Source: Nocardiopsis prasina DSM 43845
GTDB lineage: Bacteria > Actinomycetota > Actinomycetes > Streptosporangiales > Streptosporangiaceae
Assembly: GCF_000341265.1 (NCBI RefSeq)
Contig: NZ_ANAE01000199.1
Span: forward strand, 9,053 to 41,808
Length of the DNA stretch: 32,756 nucleotides
Reading direction: 5' to 3'
The notes beneath the pieces are model-generated. The model was not told where the DNA came from, made no database searches, and saw only the letters and a list, made by a program, of their open reading frames with translations. The stretch's first letter is position 1; each line of letters begins with the position of its first letter. Positions 25,602-32,756 of this stretch are shown here, piece after piece. The position numbers were made by a program, and so were the translations under genes.

Positions 25602-26207
25602 ATGTCGGCCATCCGCTTGCTGGTGCTCGGAGCGGTCCGGCTCCACGGGCGGGCACACGGTTACCAGGTCCGTAACGACCTGGAGTCCTGGGGCGCGCAC
25701 GAGTGGACCAACGCCAAGCCGGGGTCGATCTACCACGCGCTCAAGCAGATGGCCCGGCAGGGCCTGCTCGTGGCGCACGAGGTGGCGCCCTCCACCGCCG
25801 GTGGTCCGCCCCGGGTCGAGTACGAGGTCACCGGGCGCGGCACCGAGGAGTACTTCTCGCTGCTGCGCGCCGCGTTGTCGGCGCACGACACCAGGCCGGA
25901 CGTGCTCTCCGCCGGACTCGGCTTCGCCGTGGACCTGCCCCGGAGTGAGGCCCTCACCCTGTTGCGGCGACGCTTGGCGGGGCTGGAGGAGTGGCGCTCC
26001 GAGGTGGTGCGGTACTACGACCCCGACCGGGGCCCGGAGCCGATGGGGCACATCGGCGAGATCATGGACCTGTGGGTGCACACCTCGGACTCCGAGGCCG
26101 CCTGGACCCGGGGGCTGATCTCACGGGTCGAGGGCGGCGCGTACACCTTCGCCGACGAGGAGGGCACGCCGTTCGAGGGCGTGCTGGCCCCCGACACCGG
26201 GAACTGA
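25602..26207 (+). CDS. PadR-family transcriptional regulator
   Basis: The protein has 201 aa. The N-terminal winged helix (about 1-85) is typical: RLLVLGAVRLHGRAHGYQV, then PGSIYHALKQMARQGLL, and a wing with VEYEVTGRG. The C-terminal helical dimerisation domain (about 95-170) matches the longer PadR subgroup. ATG at 25602 is preferred over GTG at 25587 because GAGGGG lies 7 bases upstream. It converges with the VOC gene, with 6 bases between stops. PadR proteins usually repress efflux or detoxification genes, so the VOC and MFS genes next door, with palindromic promoters, are natural candidate targets. Confidence 0.92.
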   Translation: MSAIRLLVLGAVRLHGRAHGYQVRNDLESWGAHEWTNAKPGSIYHALKQMARQGLLVAHEVAPSTAGGPPRVEYEVTGRGTEEYFSLLRAALSAHDTRPDVLSAGLGFAVDLPRSEALTLLRRRLAGLEEWRSEVVRYYDPDRGPEPMGHIGEIMDLWVHTSDSEAAWTRGLISRVEGGAYTFADEEGTPFEGVLAPDTGN

Positions 26208-26213
26208 ACGACG

Positions 26214-26963
26214 TCAGGACCGGTCGTCCTCGCCGTCCCGCCACTCCTCCAGGCGGATGGCGTGGTCCAGCTCCCGCTCGACCCGCTGGCGCTCCTCCTC
26301 GGTGAGTTCCACCGACGCCAGCTCGGTCCGCCAGGCCCGGGCCCGTTCCGGGTCGTCCAGTGCCAGGGACAGCTCGACCAGGGTGGCGTGCGCCAGGGCC
26401 CGCTCCACCGCCGGGGCCGTCTCCGCGTGCCTGCGCAGGGCGGACTTCAGGTGGCGGTACGCGGCGAGGTCGTCGTTCTTGAACTCCCTGAAGTTGCGCG
26501 CCTGGTCGAGGGCCCGCGCGATGCCCTCCAGTTCGGGTGATCCGCCGTAGTCCAGACCCTCGGGCTCGTCGCGCCGGATGAAGATGAGGCTGTTCCCGGA
26601 GGGGTCCATCAGGGTGAAGCGGCTCGCGCCGGGGCGGAAGCGGGTGACGCGCGGCAGGCCCCGCGACAGGACCTTGCCGTGGGCCGCGCGCATGGCGTCG
26701 GTGATGGCCTCGTGGTACGGGGCCACGGCGTCGACCATCACCAGCGCGCCGCCGGTGTTCTCCTGGGCGGGGTCCAGTCCCTTGGGCGCGGCACTGTAGT
26801 GGAGCTCGAAGCCGCTCCACCTGAACGCGAGGTAGACGTAGGGCCGGAACTGCTTCCAGGTGACCTCGAAACCGAGCGACTCGTAGAAGTCGAGGGTGGC
26901 CTGGGGGTCGTGGGTGTGCAGACCCGGCACGGTGGTCTCGTTGGGACGCATCGACTCTGCCAT
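26214..26963 (-). CDS. VOC-superfamily (glyoxalase/bleomycin-resistance) protein
   Basis: The protein has 249 aa. Residues about 8-130 form a VOC domain: VPGLHTHDPQATLDFYESLGF at the start and RFTLMDPSGNSLIFI at the end, a typical beta-alpha-beta-beta-beta unit. The remaining 115 residues are helical and charged, TPR-like, and are an unusual extension. ATG at 26963 is used; the ATG at 26951 is possible. Family members bind metals or sequester or modify small toxic molecules; the ligand is unknown. The promoter region carries an 18-bp palindrome (26976-26993). Confidence 0.88.
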   Translation of the reverse strand: MAESMRPNETTVPGLHTHDPQATLDFYESLGFEVTWKQFRPYVYLAFRWSGFELHYSAAPKGLDPAQENTGGALVMVDAVAPYHEAITDAMRAAHGKVLSRGLPRVTRFRPGASRFTLMDPSGNSLIFIRRDEPEGLDYGGSPELEGIARALDQARNFREFKNDDLAAYRHLKSALRRHAETAPAVERALAHATLVELSLALDDPERARAWRTELASVELTEEERQRVERELDHAIRLEEWRDGEDDRS

Positions 26964-26975
26964 GCCCCCACGCTA

Positions 26976-26993
26976 CTAGTCAAAGTTGACTAG
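26976..26993. promoter_or_regulatory. 18-bp palindrome upstream of the VOC gene
   Basis: CTAGTCAA-AG-TTGACTAG has perfect 8-bp arms and is AT-rich in a GC-rich background. It lies 13-30 bases before the VOC start, over the expected core promoter. It is a probable repressor site, perhaps for the PadR protein encoded 770 bases away. Confidence 0.65.
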
Positions 26994-27040
26994 ATGCCAA
27001 CGGGTTCCCCCGAACCCTTCCCCCACTCGGCCCGACTGGT

Positions 27041-27065
27041 CTAACATGAACCCTCCTCATGTTAG
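27041..27065. promoter_or_regulatory. 9-bp inverted repeat upstream of the MFS gene
   Basis: CTAACATGA (27041-27049) and TCATGTTAG (27057-27065) are perfectly complementary across 7 bases. TAACAT (27042-27047) could be the -10, so the site would cover the -10 and the transcription start. It is a likely operator of the transporter gene, with a different sequence from the palindrome at 26976. Confidence 0.6.
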
Positions 27066-27077
27066 GTGGGTCACACT

Positions 27078-28343
27078 GTGCGCACTCCCCCGGCGCCGCC
27101 GCCCCGAGCCCTCGCCGAGCCGACACGCGACGTCCGCGCCCTGTGGGTGGCCGGGATCAGCCTGGCCAACCTCGGCATGTGGATGGCCTTCTTCGGCCCC
27201 CTCCAGGTACTCCTCCCGGAACAGATCGGCCGGGTCAGCCCCGCCGACAAGGAGACCGTCCTGGCCTGGGTCACCGGTGTCGGCGCGGCGATGGCCATGG
27301 TGGCCACTCCGCTGGCCGGAGCGCTGTCGGACCGCACCACGGGGCCCCTGGGCCGTCGCAGACCCTGGGTCCTGGCCGGCGCCCTGCTCGGCGGCGCCGG
27401 GCTGGTCGTCCTGGGCTCCCAGGAGAGCGTCTGGGGCATCCTGCTGGGCTGGGCGTTCGTGCAGACCGCGCTGTCCTGCCTGAACGCCACCCTGCTCGCC
27501 GCCGTCCCGGACCACGTGCCCCGGAGCCAGCGCGGCGCGGTCTCCGGGTGGATCGGCATCCCCCAGTCGGCCGGGGTCGTGGCTGCGGTCGTACTGGTCA
27601 CCGTGGTCGTCACCGAGGTCTCCCCCGGGTACACGCTCATCGGGGTCCTCACCCTGGTGTGCGCCCTGCCGTTCGCGCTCCTGTCCCCCGACCCTCCCCT
27701 GCCCCGCGAGGACCGGCCGCCCTGGCGCGACCTCGTCCGGAGCCTGTGGGTCTCGCCCCGGAGGCACCCGGACTTCGCCTGGGCCTTCCTCACCCGGTTC
27801 CTCATCGGCACGGGCAACGCGATGTTCATCCTCTACATGCTCTACTTCCTGCGCGACGCCGTGGGGTACGAGGACCTGTTCCCCGGCTCCTCCGCCACGG
27901 ACGGGCTGCTCACGCTGATCCTCGTGTACACGGCGGCGGTCGTGGCCACCACCGTGGTCGCGGGCGCGGTCTCGGACCGGATCGGGAGGCGCCGCGGCAT
28001 GGTCGCCCTCGCCGGGGTGGTGATGGGCCTGCCCGCGTTCGCGTTGGCGCTCGTGCCCACGTGGACCGCCGTGCTGGCCTGCGCCGTGGTCCTGGGGGTG
28101 GGGTTCGGTGTCTTCCTGTCCGTGGACAACGCGCTGGTCACCGAAGTGCTCCCGGCCGCCGAGGGGCGCGCCAAGGACCTGGGCATCGTCAACATCGCCA
28201 GTTCGGGCCCCCAGGTGATCGCCCCGGCACTGGCCGGGCCGATCGTCGTCCACCTGGGCGGCTACCCGGTGCTGTACTCCGTCTGCGGGCTCGTCTCCCT
28301 GGTGGGGGCGGTGACCGTCTGGAGGATCCGGGGCGTGCGCTGA
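27078..28343 (+). CDS. MFS transporter (GPH/SLC45-like)
   Basis: The protein has 421 aa and about 12 hydrophobic segments. GTG at 27078 is chosen because AGGTGGG (27064-27070) lies 7 bases upstream; GTG at 27066 is an alternative with no ribosome binding site. The loop SDRTTGPLGRRRPW after helix 2 resembles sugar:cation symporters of the GPH/SLC45 type, and the second half repeats it with SDRIGRRRGM. The substrate is unknown. It is divergent from the VOC gene, with two different palindromes in the shared 114-base promoter region. A weak hairpin (28344-28360) follows. Confidence 0.9.
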   Translation: MRTPPAPPPRALAEPTRDVRALWVAGISLANLGMWMAFFGPLQVLLPEQIGRVSPADKETVLAWVTGVGAAMAMVATPLAGALSDRTTGPLGRRRPWVLAGALLGGAGLVVLGSQESVWGILLGWAFVQTALSCLNATLLAAVPDHVPRSQRGAVSGWIGIPQSAGVVAAVVLVTVVVTEVSPGYTLIGVLTLVCALPFALLSPDPPLPREDRPPWRDLVRSLWVSPRRHPDFAWAFLTRFLIGTGNAMFILYMLYFLRDAVGYEDLFPGSSATDGLLTLILVYTAAVVATTVVAGAVSDRIGRRRGMVALAGVVMGLPAFALALVPTWTAVLACAVVLGVGFGVFLSVDNALVTEVLPAAEGRAKDLGIVNIASSGPQVIAPALAGPIVVHLGGYPVLYSVCGLVSLVGAVTVWRIRGVR

Positions 28344-28360
28344 GCCCCCGGCAGCGGGGC
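28344..28360 (+). terminator. Short hairpin after the MFS gene
   Basis: GCCCC (28344-28348) can pair with GGGGC (28356-28360) directly after the stop codon. The stem is short and there is no T tract. Confidence 0.35.
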
Positions 28361-28381
28361 CCGGAGCGGGCTGACCACCGT

Positions 28382-28416
28382 GTCACCCCTGGCGCCACTG
28401 CCCCACCAGGGGTGAC
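28382..28416 (+). promoter_or_regulatory. 11-bp inverted repeat upstream of the gene at 28426
   Basis: GTCACCCCTGG (28382-28392) and CCAGGGGTGAC (28406-28416) are perfect complements across 13 bases. The right arm contains the only Shine-Dalgarno-like sequence (AGGGG, 28408-28412) for the gene at 28426. The core TCACCCC/GGGGTGA also occurs in the inverted repeat before padR. Confidence 0.55.
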
Positions 28417-28425
28417 CATGGGGGC

Positions 28426-28836
28426 ATGGATGAGCGGAAGACCTGGGATTGGCTGGTCAGGGAGCTGACCGAGGGTGCGGAGACGACCGTCCAGCCCGGC
28501 GGGGCCGGCGCCCCGGTGACCTACCGTGCCGCCAGCCGGGCCGAGGTCCTGCCCGGGGAGCGCGGGATCCGGATCGGCTGCTTCCAGGGCCGGGAGCTGG
28601 AGGAGTCGATGGTCCTGCACCTGGACCCGCCGACCCTGGCCGCCCGGCTGCGGGATCTGGTCGAGGAAGCGGTGGCCGCGTTCGGCACCCGACGCGAGGA
28701 GGGCCTGACCGAGGCCTTCGAGCTGCTGATGGTCCATCTCCAGGAGACCGTGGACACGGCCAGGCCCGGGGAGGTCCACCTGGTTCCGGCCCGGGGCGGC
28801 TTCGACTCCCTGCGCGACCCGCCGGTCAGTCGCTGA
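28426..28836 (+). CDS. Hypothetical protein, 136 aa
   Basis: I do not recognise this family. The protein is soluble and acidic, with no signal peptide or membrane segment. The N-terminus (DERKTWDWLVRELTEGAE) is predicted helix; a beta-rich middle follows (VTYRAAS, IRIGCFQGRELEESMVLHL), then two long helices (TLAARLRDLVEEAVAAF and EAFELLMVHLQETV). The ATG at 28426 has no well-placed ribosome binding site except the one buried in the upstream inverted repeat. Its last 11 bases overlap the 3' end of the convergent gene at 28826. Confidence 0.72.
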   Translation: MDERKTWDWLVRELTEGAETTVQPGGAGAPVTYRAASRAEVLPGERGIRIGCFQGRELEESMVLHLDPPTLAARLRDLVEEAVAAFGTRREEGLTEAFELLMVHLQETVDTARPGEVHLVPARGGFDSLRDPPVSR

Positions 28837-29395
28837 CGGCGTCCAGGGTGCCGCTGTCCGCACGGGTGTGCGAGGGAGTCTCCTCGCCGCGCTGACGGGC
28901 CGGTTCCCACCACCACCAGTGCGTCTCCGGCACCCAGGCGGGGACCTCCTCGACTGTGGCGGGGCTGGCGTTGGCGGCCACCGCCTCCAGGGCGTCGTCG
29001 ATGCGCGGGAGCGCTCCGAGGTCGATCGGCCGCAGGAAGCTCTCCAGCGGGACGAACGCGTCGCCGAGGAGCTGGATCATGGAACGGCGCCAGCAGGCCG
29101 GCCGGTACCCCTCGTGCTGGCCGTTCTCGGCGGCGGTCTGGCTGCGCACCACGTACAGGCTGAGCCGGACCGGGTTGTTGCCGCTCACGAGGAGTTCGGC
29201 GAGGGTCGCGTTGAAGTTCTGCCCGGCCGGGGATCGGCGTTCGGCCTCGGTCGTGGCCTGGTAGAGCTCGAAGAGCCGCGCGAACGCGGAGTCCATGAGG
29301 GCGTCGCGGTCCCTGCCGCGCGTGGCGCTCTCAGAGAACGCGTCCAACGCCCGTTTGGCCAGGCTGGGAAGGTCCCTGCCCGCGTCCGCTGCCAC
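28826..29395 (-). CDS. Hypothetical protein with a four-tryptophan run, about 189 aa
   Basis: I do not recognise this family. The frame opens at GTG 29539, but a good -10 (TATGAT, 29465-29470 on the minus strand) lies inside that stretch, so GTG at 29395 is preferred. The protein is mainly helical: SLAKRALDAFSES, ALMDSAFARLFELYQATTEAE, FNATLAELLVSGNNPVRLSLYVVRSQ. The striking feature is a WVPETHWWWWEP segment close to the C-terminus, with four consecutive Trp. No membrane segment or signal peptide is visible. It converges with the gene at 28426 with an 11-base overlap. Confidence 0.68.
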   Translation of the reverse strand: MAADAGRDLPSLAKRALDAFSESATRGRDRDALMDSAFARLFELYQATTEAERRSPAGQNFNATLAELLVSGNNPVRLSLYVVRSQTAAENGQHEGYRPACWRRSMIQLLGDAFVPLESFLRPIDLGALPRIDDALEAVAANASPATVEEVPAWVPETHWWWWEPARQRGEETPSHTRADSGTLDAVSD

Positions 29396-29758
29396 CGGTC
29401 CACCGCCCTGTCCGCAGAAGTGTTGTGAGGAACCGTCGGGGCGGTCCCCCGACCGACACTTCCGATCATAATCGCCCGCCACGCCGGGGTGGTAGGCGAT
29501 TACCCAACAGTAGCCGCAGACCACCCGGGCGTGGGGCACGCGAGCGTCCGGTGGTTACAGACCCACACCCTTGAGGAGCCCCCCGAGCTGACGTTCCACC
29601 GGCGGGACCCCGTGTCGGCACACGACGCAGCGTTGGTTCCGAGCCTCTGAGGAACCCGGGACGAATCAGTCGGGCTTTCGCGACCACGAAGGACCCGATC
29701 ATGCCGCTCGCGGCCAACGCGACGACGGGAAGTTGTCGGGCGGCTCCACTCCCGGGGT
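29396..29758. other. Intergenic region upstream of the Trp-run protein
   Basis: These 363 bases contain a probable -10, TATGAT (29465-29470, minus strand), which would drive the gene at 28826-29395. Beyond that I find no gene. A minus-strand frame near 29640-29740 reads a short hydrophobic stretch (LPVVALAASGMIGSFVVA) but lacks a start with a ribosome binding site. No clear terminator for the tetR gene is visible. Confidence 0.45.
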
Positions 29759-30370
29759 TCAGCCGACGGTCTCCAGGGCCCGGTCGAGCATGGCCGCCCA
29801 CTGGCGGACGACCCGGCGCCGACGGGGTCCGTCATCGGTGAGGAGGTTGGCCAGGCCCAGCCCCCGAGCGAGGTCCAGGGTGGCCTGGACCGCTTCCCGG
29901 GTCCCGGGCACGGACTCGTCCGCGCCCAGCAGTTCCACGGCCGCGCGGTGCACCTCCCGCCCCACCTGTTCCTCCAGGGGGATGACCCGCGCGCGCAGCG
30001 CGGGGTCGCTGGCGGCCCCGGCCCACAGTTGGAGGGCGGCGTTGAAGCCGGTGCCGCTGAAGGCGTCCACCACCATCTGCACGACGGCCTCGGTGCGGCC
30101 CGGCCCCTCCGGGACCGCCTCGGCGCGGCGGCGCAGCTCGGCCCCGCGACCGTCCACCATGTGCCGCAGCGCGGCGAGGAGCAGGTCCTCACGGGTCGGG
30201 AAGTGGTGCTGCGCGGCGCCCCGGGACACCCCGGCGCGCTGGGCGACCGCGCCCACCGTGGCTCCGGCCACGCCGCGTTCGGCCAGGCACTCCACGGCCG
30301 CGTCGAGCAGCCGGGCCCGCGTGGCCCGGCTGCGTTCCTGTCTCGGCTCCCGGTCGGATGCCGTGCCCAC
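29759..30370 (-). CDS. TetR-family transcriptional regulator
   Basis: The protein has 203 aa, starting with GTG at 30370 after a GGGAGAGAAGGGG ribosome-binding region. The N-terminal HTH is canonical: ARLLDAAVECLAERGVAGATVGAVAQRAGVSRGAAQHHFPTREDLL (about residues 19-64). The C-terminal ligand domain contains VVDAFSGTGFNAALQLWAGA. It lies 22 bases downstream of the acyl-CoA dehydrogenase gene on the same strand, so it is probably cotranscribed with the carboxylase and dehydrogenase genes. It is a natural candidate for their autoregulated, acyl-CoA-responsive repressor. Confidence 0.93.
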   Translation of the reverse strand: MGTASDREPRQERSRATRARLLDAAVECLAERGVAGATVGAVAQRAGVSRGAAQHHFPTREDLLLAALRHMVDGRGAELRRRAEAVPEGPGRTEAVVQMVVDAFSGTGFNAALQLWAGAASDPALRARVIPLEEQVGREVHRAAVELLGADESVPGTREAVQATLDLARGLGLANLLTDDGPRRRRVVRQWAAMLDRALETVG

Positions 30371-30392
30371 TGCGCGCCCCTTCTCTCCCGTG

Positions 30393-31565
30393 TCAGTACG
30401 ACTTGGGCAGCCCGAGGGACTGCTGGGCCACGTAGTTGAGGACCATCTCCCGGCTCACCGGGGCGATCCGGGCCAGCCGGGCGGCGGCGATCGCCGAACC
30501 CAGACCGTACCCGCTGGCCAGACCGTTGCCCCCGAGGGTCTGCACGGCCTGATCCACCGATCGGACGCACGCCTCGGCGGCGGCGTACTTGGCCATGTTG
30601 GCGGCCTCCCCGGCGCCCGCGTCGTCGCCGGAATCGTAGCGGAGCGCCGCGTGCTGGGTCATCAGGCGGGCCTGCTCCATCTCGATCTTCACCTGCGCCA
30701 GCGGGTGGGCCAGCCCCTGGTGGGAGCCGATGGGCTGGTCGCGCCACACGGTGCGTTCCTTGGCGTAGGCGACGGCCTTGTCGAGGGCGTGGCGCGCGCT
30801 GCCGGTGGCCAGGGAGGCGGCCATGATGCGTTCGGGGTTGAGCCCGGCGAAGAGCTGGAGGAGTCCGGCCTCGGGGTCCCCGACCAGCGCGTCGGCGGGC
30901 AGCCGGACGTCGTCCAGGAACAGCTGGTACTGGTGGTCGGGGCTGACCAGGTCCATCTCGATGCGCTGGGCCGTGAACCCCGGGGTTCCGGTGGGGACGA
31001 CGAACAGGGCGGCCGAGAGGCGGCCGGTGTCCTCGTCCTGGACACGGCCGACCACGAGAACGGCGTCGGCGACGTCCACGCCGGAGATGAAGGTCTTCTG
31101 TCCGTTGAGCACCCAGCCGTCGCCGTCACGGCGCGCGGTGGTGGTGATGCGGTGCGAGTTGGATCCGGCGTCGGGTTCGGTGATGGCGAAGGCCATGATG
31201 GACTCTCCGCTGGCCAGCCCGGGCAGCCACCGGCCGCGCTGCTCGGGGGTGCCGAAGCGGGCCAGAACGGTGCCGCAGATGGCCGGGGACACCACCATCA
31301 TCAGGGTGGGGCAGCCCGCCGCGCTGAACTCCTCCAGGACGGCGGCCAGGTCGCCGATGCCGCCGCCCCCGCCGCCGTACTCCTCGGGGACGTTGACGCC
31401 GAGGTATCCGAGGCCGCCCGCCTCCTTCCACAGTTCCGTGAGGTAGGAGCCCTCCCTGGCCTTGGCCCGGTAGTACTCGGAGCCGTACTTGGCCGCGAGG
31501 TCGGCGACGGCGGCCCGGAGTTCGACGCGCTCGGTCGGTTCGTTGAAGGTCATGGCACCGGTCAC
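30393..31565 (-). CDS. Acyl-CoA dehydrogenase
   Basis: The protein has 390 aa, the standard length. FAD/acyl-CoA-binding motifs are present: AITEPDAGSNSH (around 128-139) and LNGQKTFISG, then VQTLGGNGLASGYG near the C-terminus. A run of Gly in PEEYGGGGGGIGD is unusual but lies in a tolerant loop. It introduces a trans-2,3 double bond in an acyl-CoA and passes electrons to ETF. The GTG start at 31565 overlaps the carboxylase stop by four bases (GTGA, 31562-31565), which implies translational coupling; ATG at 31553 is an alternative. The partner genes suggest branched-chain or medium acyl-CoA breakdown, though the substrate is not determined. Confidence 0.93.
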   Translation of the reverse strand: MTGAMTFNEPTERVELRAAVADLAAKYGSEYYRAKAREGSYLTELWKEAGGLGYLGVNVPEEYGGGGGGIGDLAAVLEEFSAAGCPTLMMVVSPAICGTVLARFGTPEQRGRWLPGLASGESIMAFAITEPDAGSNSHRITTTARRDGDGWVLNGQKTFISGVDVADAVLVVGRVQDEDTGRLSAALFVVPTGTPGFTAQRIEMDLVSPDHQYQLFLDDVRLPADALVGDPEAGLLQLFAGLNPERIMAASLATGSARHALDKAVAYAKERTVWRDQPIGSHQGLAHPLAQVKIEMEQARLMTQHAALRYDSGDDAGAGEAANMAKYAAAEACVRSVDQAVQTLGGNGLASGYGLGSAIAAARLARIAPVSREMVLNYVAQQSLGLPKSY

Positions 31566-32756
31566 TGATCAGGCCCTTCGTTGTTGTCGGTGTGGTCGAG
31601 GACGGCCAGCGGGGCCCCTGCGGGGACCCGGTCCCCCGCGGCGACGGGCAGTTCCCGGACGGTCCCGGCGGCGGGAGCGGTGACGCGGTGCTCCATCTTC
31701 ATCGCCTCCATGCGCAGCAGGGTCTGCCCCTCGCGGACCCGATCCCCCACCGCGACGTCCACGGCGGTGACGGTTCCGGGCAGGGGCGCGGGCAGGGCAC
31801 CGGGGTCGACGGCGGGTTCGGGTGCGGGGAGCGGGTCGACGGGGGTGAGGGTGACCGAGCCCAGAGCGGACTCCACGTACACGTCCGCGCCGCCGGGGCG
31901 GGGGCCGTACACGTCGAAGGCGCGCCGCAGCCCGTCCACTTCCAGCACCACCCGTTCCGGCGTGGCCGAGAGCACCCGGACGCCCTCGCGTTCGGGCAGG
32001 TGGGCGCCGCGCACGGAACGGAAGGACGAGGTGGTCTCGCGGCCCTTGGGTGTGGTGTGCCGGTGCCGGTGCAGGGCGGAGGGCAGGTTGCGCCATCCGG
32101 CCGGGACGCCCGGGGGAAGGACGCCGTTCCCCCGGGCCGCCTCGACCGAGGCCAGGGAGGCGGCGAGCGCGGCCAGCTCCTCCGTGGCCGGGTCGGCGAG
32201 GGGTCGGGCGAGCTCGGTGAGCCGGTCGCCGGTCAGGAAGCCGGTGTGCAGTCGTTCGGGACCGGTCTCGGCATGCGTGAGGTCCGGGTGGCGCAGGGCG
32301 CGGACGAGCAGGTCCCGGTTGGTGCCCACCCCGTGCACACGGGCCCGCGCCAGGGCGGCGGACAGTCGGCGCAGGGCGTCACGGCGGTCGCGTCCGTAGG
32401 CGATGACCTTGGCCAGCATGGGGTCGAAGTCGGTTCCCACCGTGTCACCCGCCTCCACCCCGTGGTCGAGGCGCACCCCGGGCGCGGTGAGCGGAGCGAA
32501 GGAGAGGTCCGCGGCGGGGACCTCGAAGGCGTGCAGCGTGCCGGTGCGGGGCCGCCAGTCGTCACCGGGGTCCTCGGCGTACAGGCGGGCCTCCACTGCG
32601 TGGCCGCGCGGGGCGGGAGGCCCGGTGTCGGGCAGCGGCTCGCCCTCAGCGATCCGCAGCTGCCACTCCACCAGGTCCAGTCCGGTGACGCACTCGGTGA
32701 CGGGGTGCTCCACCTGGAGGCGGGGGTTCATCTCCAGGAAGACCGGCTCCCCCAGG
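31562..32756 (-). CDS. Acyl-CoA carboxylase alpha subunit (biotin carboxylase-BCCP), 3' part
   Basis: The N-terminal part lies beyond the right edge; about 398 residues are present. The visible part starts in the biotin carboxylase ATP-grasp domain with FLEMNPRLQVEHPVTE (catalytic Glu, Asn and Arg) and continues through the biotin-carboxylase C-terminal domain, with EARLYAEDP and DFDPMLAKVIAYG. A roughly 100-residue linker follows, then a biotinyl domain with EAMKMEH, where the Lys carries biotin. It belongs to acetyl-, propionyl- or methylcrotonyl-CoA carboxylases. Linkage to an acyl-CoA dehydrogenase leans towards a leucine-type (methylcrotonyl) or related pathway; the beta subunit, presumably upstream, would decide. 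Confidence 0.93.
   Translation of the reverse strand, partial: LGEPVFLEMNPRLQVEHPVTECVTGLDLVEWQLRIAEGEPLPDTGPPAPRGHAVEARLYAEDPGDDWRPRTGTLHAFEVPAADLSFAPLTAPGVRLDHGVEAGDTVGTDFDPMLAKVIAYGRDRRDALRRLSAALARARVHGVGTNRDLLVRALRHPDLTHAETGPERLHTGFLTGDRLTELARPLADPATEELAALAASLASVEAARGNGVLPPGVPAGWRNLPSALHRHRHTTPKGRETTSSFRSVRGAHLPEREGVRVLSATPERVVLEVDGLRRAFDVYGPRPGGADVYVESALGSVTLTPVDPLPAPEPAVDPGALPAPLPGTVTAVDVAVGDRVREGQTLLRMEAMKMEHRVTAPAAGTVRELPVAAGDRVPAGAPLAVLDHTDNNEGPDQ

Noticed and set aside
29466..29801. Possible small membrane protein on the minus strand
   Set aside because: One short hydrophobic stretch, but no start codon with a ribosome binding site, and the frame overlaps the end of tetR.

Overview
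The window is high-GC actinobacterial DNA. F420-linked enzymes, a GlnA2-type glutamine synthetase, a type Ic methionine aminopeptidase, giant LuxR regulators (LALs) and many GTG starts all fit. Gene content and GC level suggest a Nocardiopsis- or Streptomyces-like genome, but the genus is a guess. I see no rRNA, tRNA, CRISPR array, IS element or prophage. Both ends cut through genes: a LuxR regulator on the left and an acyl-CoA carboxylase alpha subunit on the right.

Layout. 1-1288: C-terminal part of a LuxR/TPR regulator. 1442-2803: glnA2. 2862-3509: rhodanese-membrane fusion behind a CsoR/CstR-like operator. 3538-9405: two tandem paralogous LAL regulators on the minus strand. 9500-11107: DHA2-type efflux pump, divergent from panB (11441-12295). 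12283-12588: remnant of a second MFS gene. 12716-14448: an F420-dependent oxidoreductase and an F420:NADP oxidoreductase, convergent with overlapping stop codons. 14524-15656: a small Cys/His protein divergent from map. 16138-16935: an uncharacterised protein with a possible ADP-ribosyltransferase-like N-terminus and C-terminal HEAT repeats. 17033-17596: RibD/DHFR-like reductase. 17727-21118: M55 D-aminopeptidase, M20 peptidase and S66 LD-carboxypeptidase, a plausible peptidoglycan-peptide catabolism group. 21205-22338: a second map divergent from a small XRE regulator across an AT-rich palindrome. 22384-23352: pyruvyltransferase-like protein. 23542-25533: acyl-CoA oxidase. 25602-28343: PadR regulator, VOC protein and MFS transporter with several palindromes. 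28426-29395: two unrecognised convergent genes. 29759-32756: a minus-strand operon of acyl-CoA carboxylase alpha, acyl-CoA dehydrogenase and TetR.

Most of this is ordinary chromosomal content. The less ordinary material is the ART-like/HEAT protein, a set of promoters that predict leaderless mRNAs, and a series of strong dyads in short intergenic regions. These dyads are the CsoR-like site, the map2/xre palindrome, the repeated CGTGGGAAACG element, the paired palindromes between the VOC and MFS genes, and two inverted repeats that share the core TCACCCC/GGGGTGA and cover ribosome binding sites. I did not find a clear multi-gene defence or biosynthetic system.
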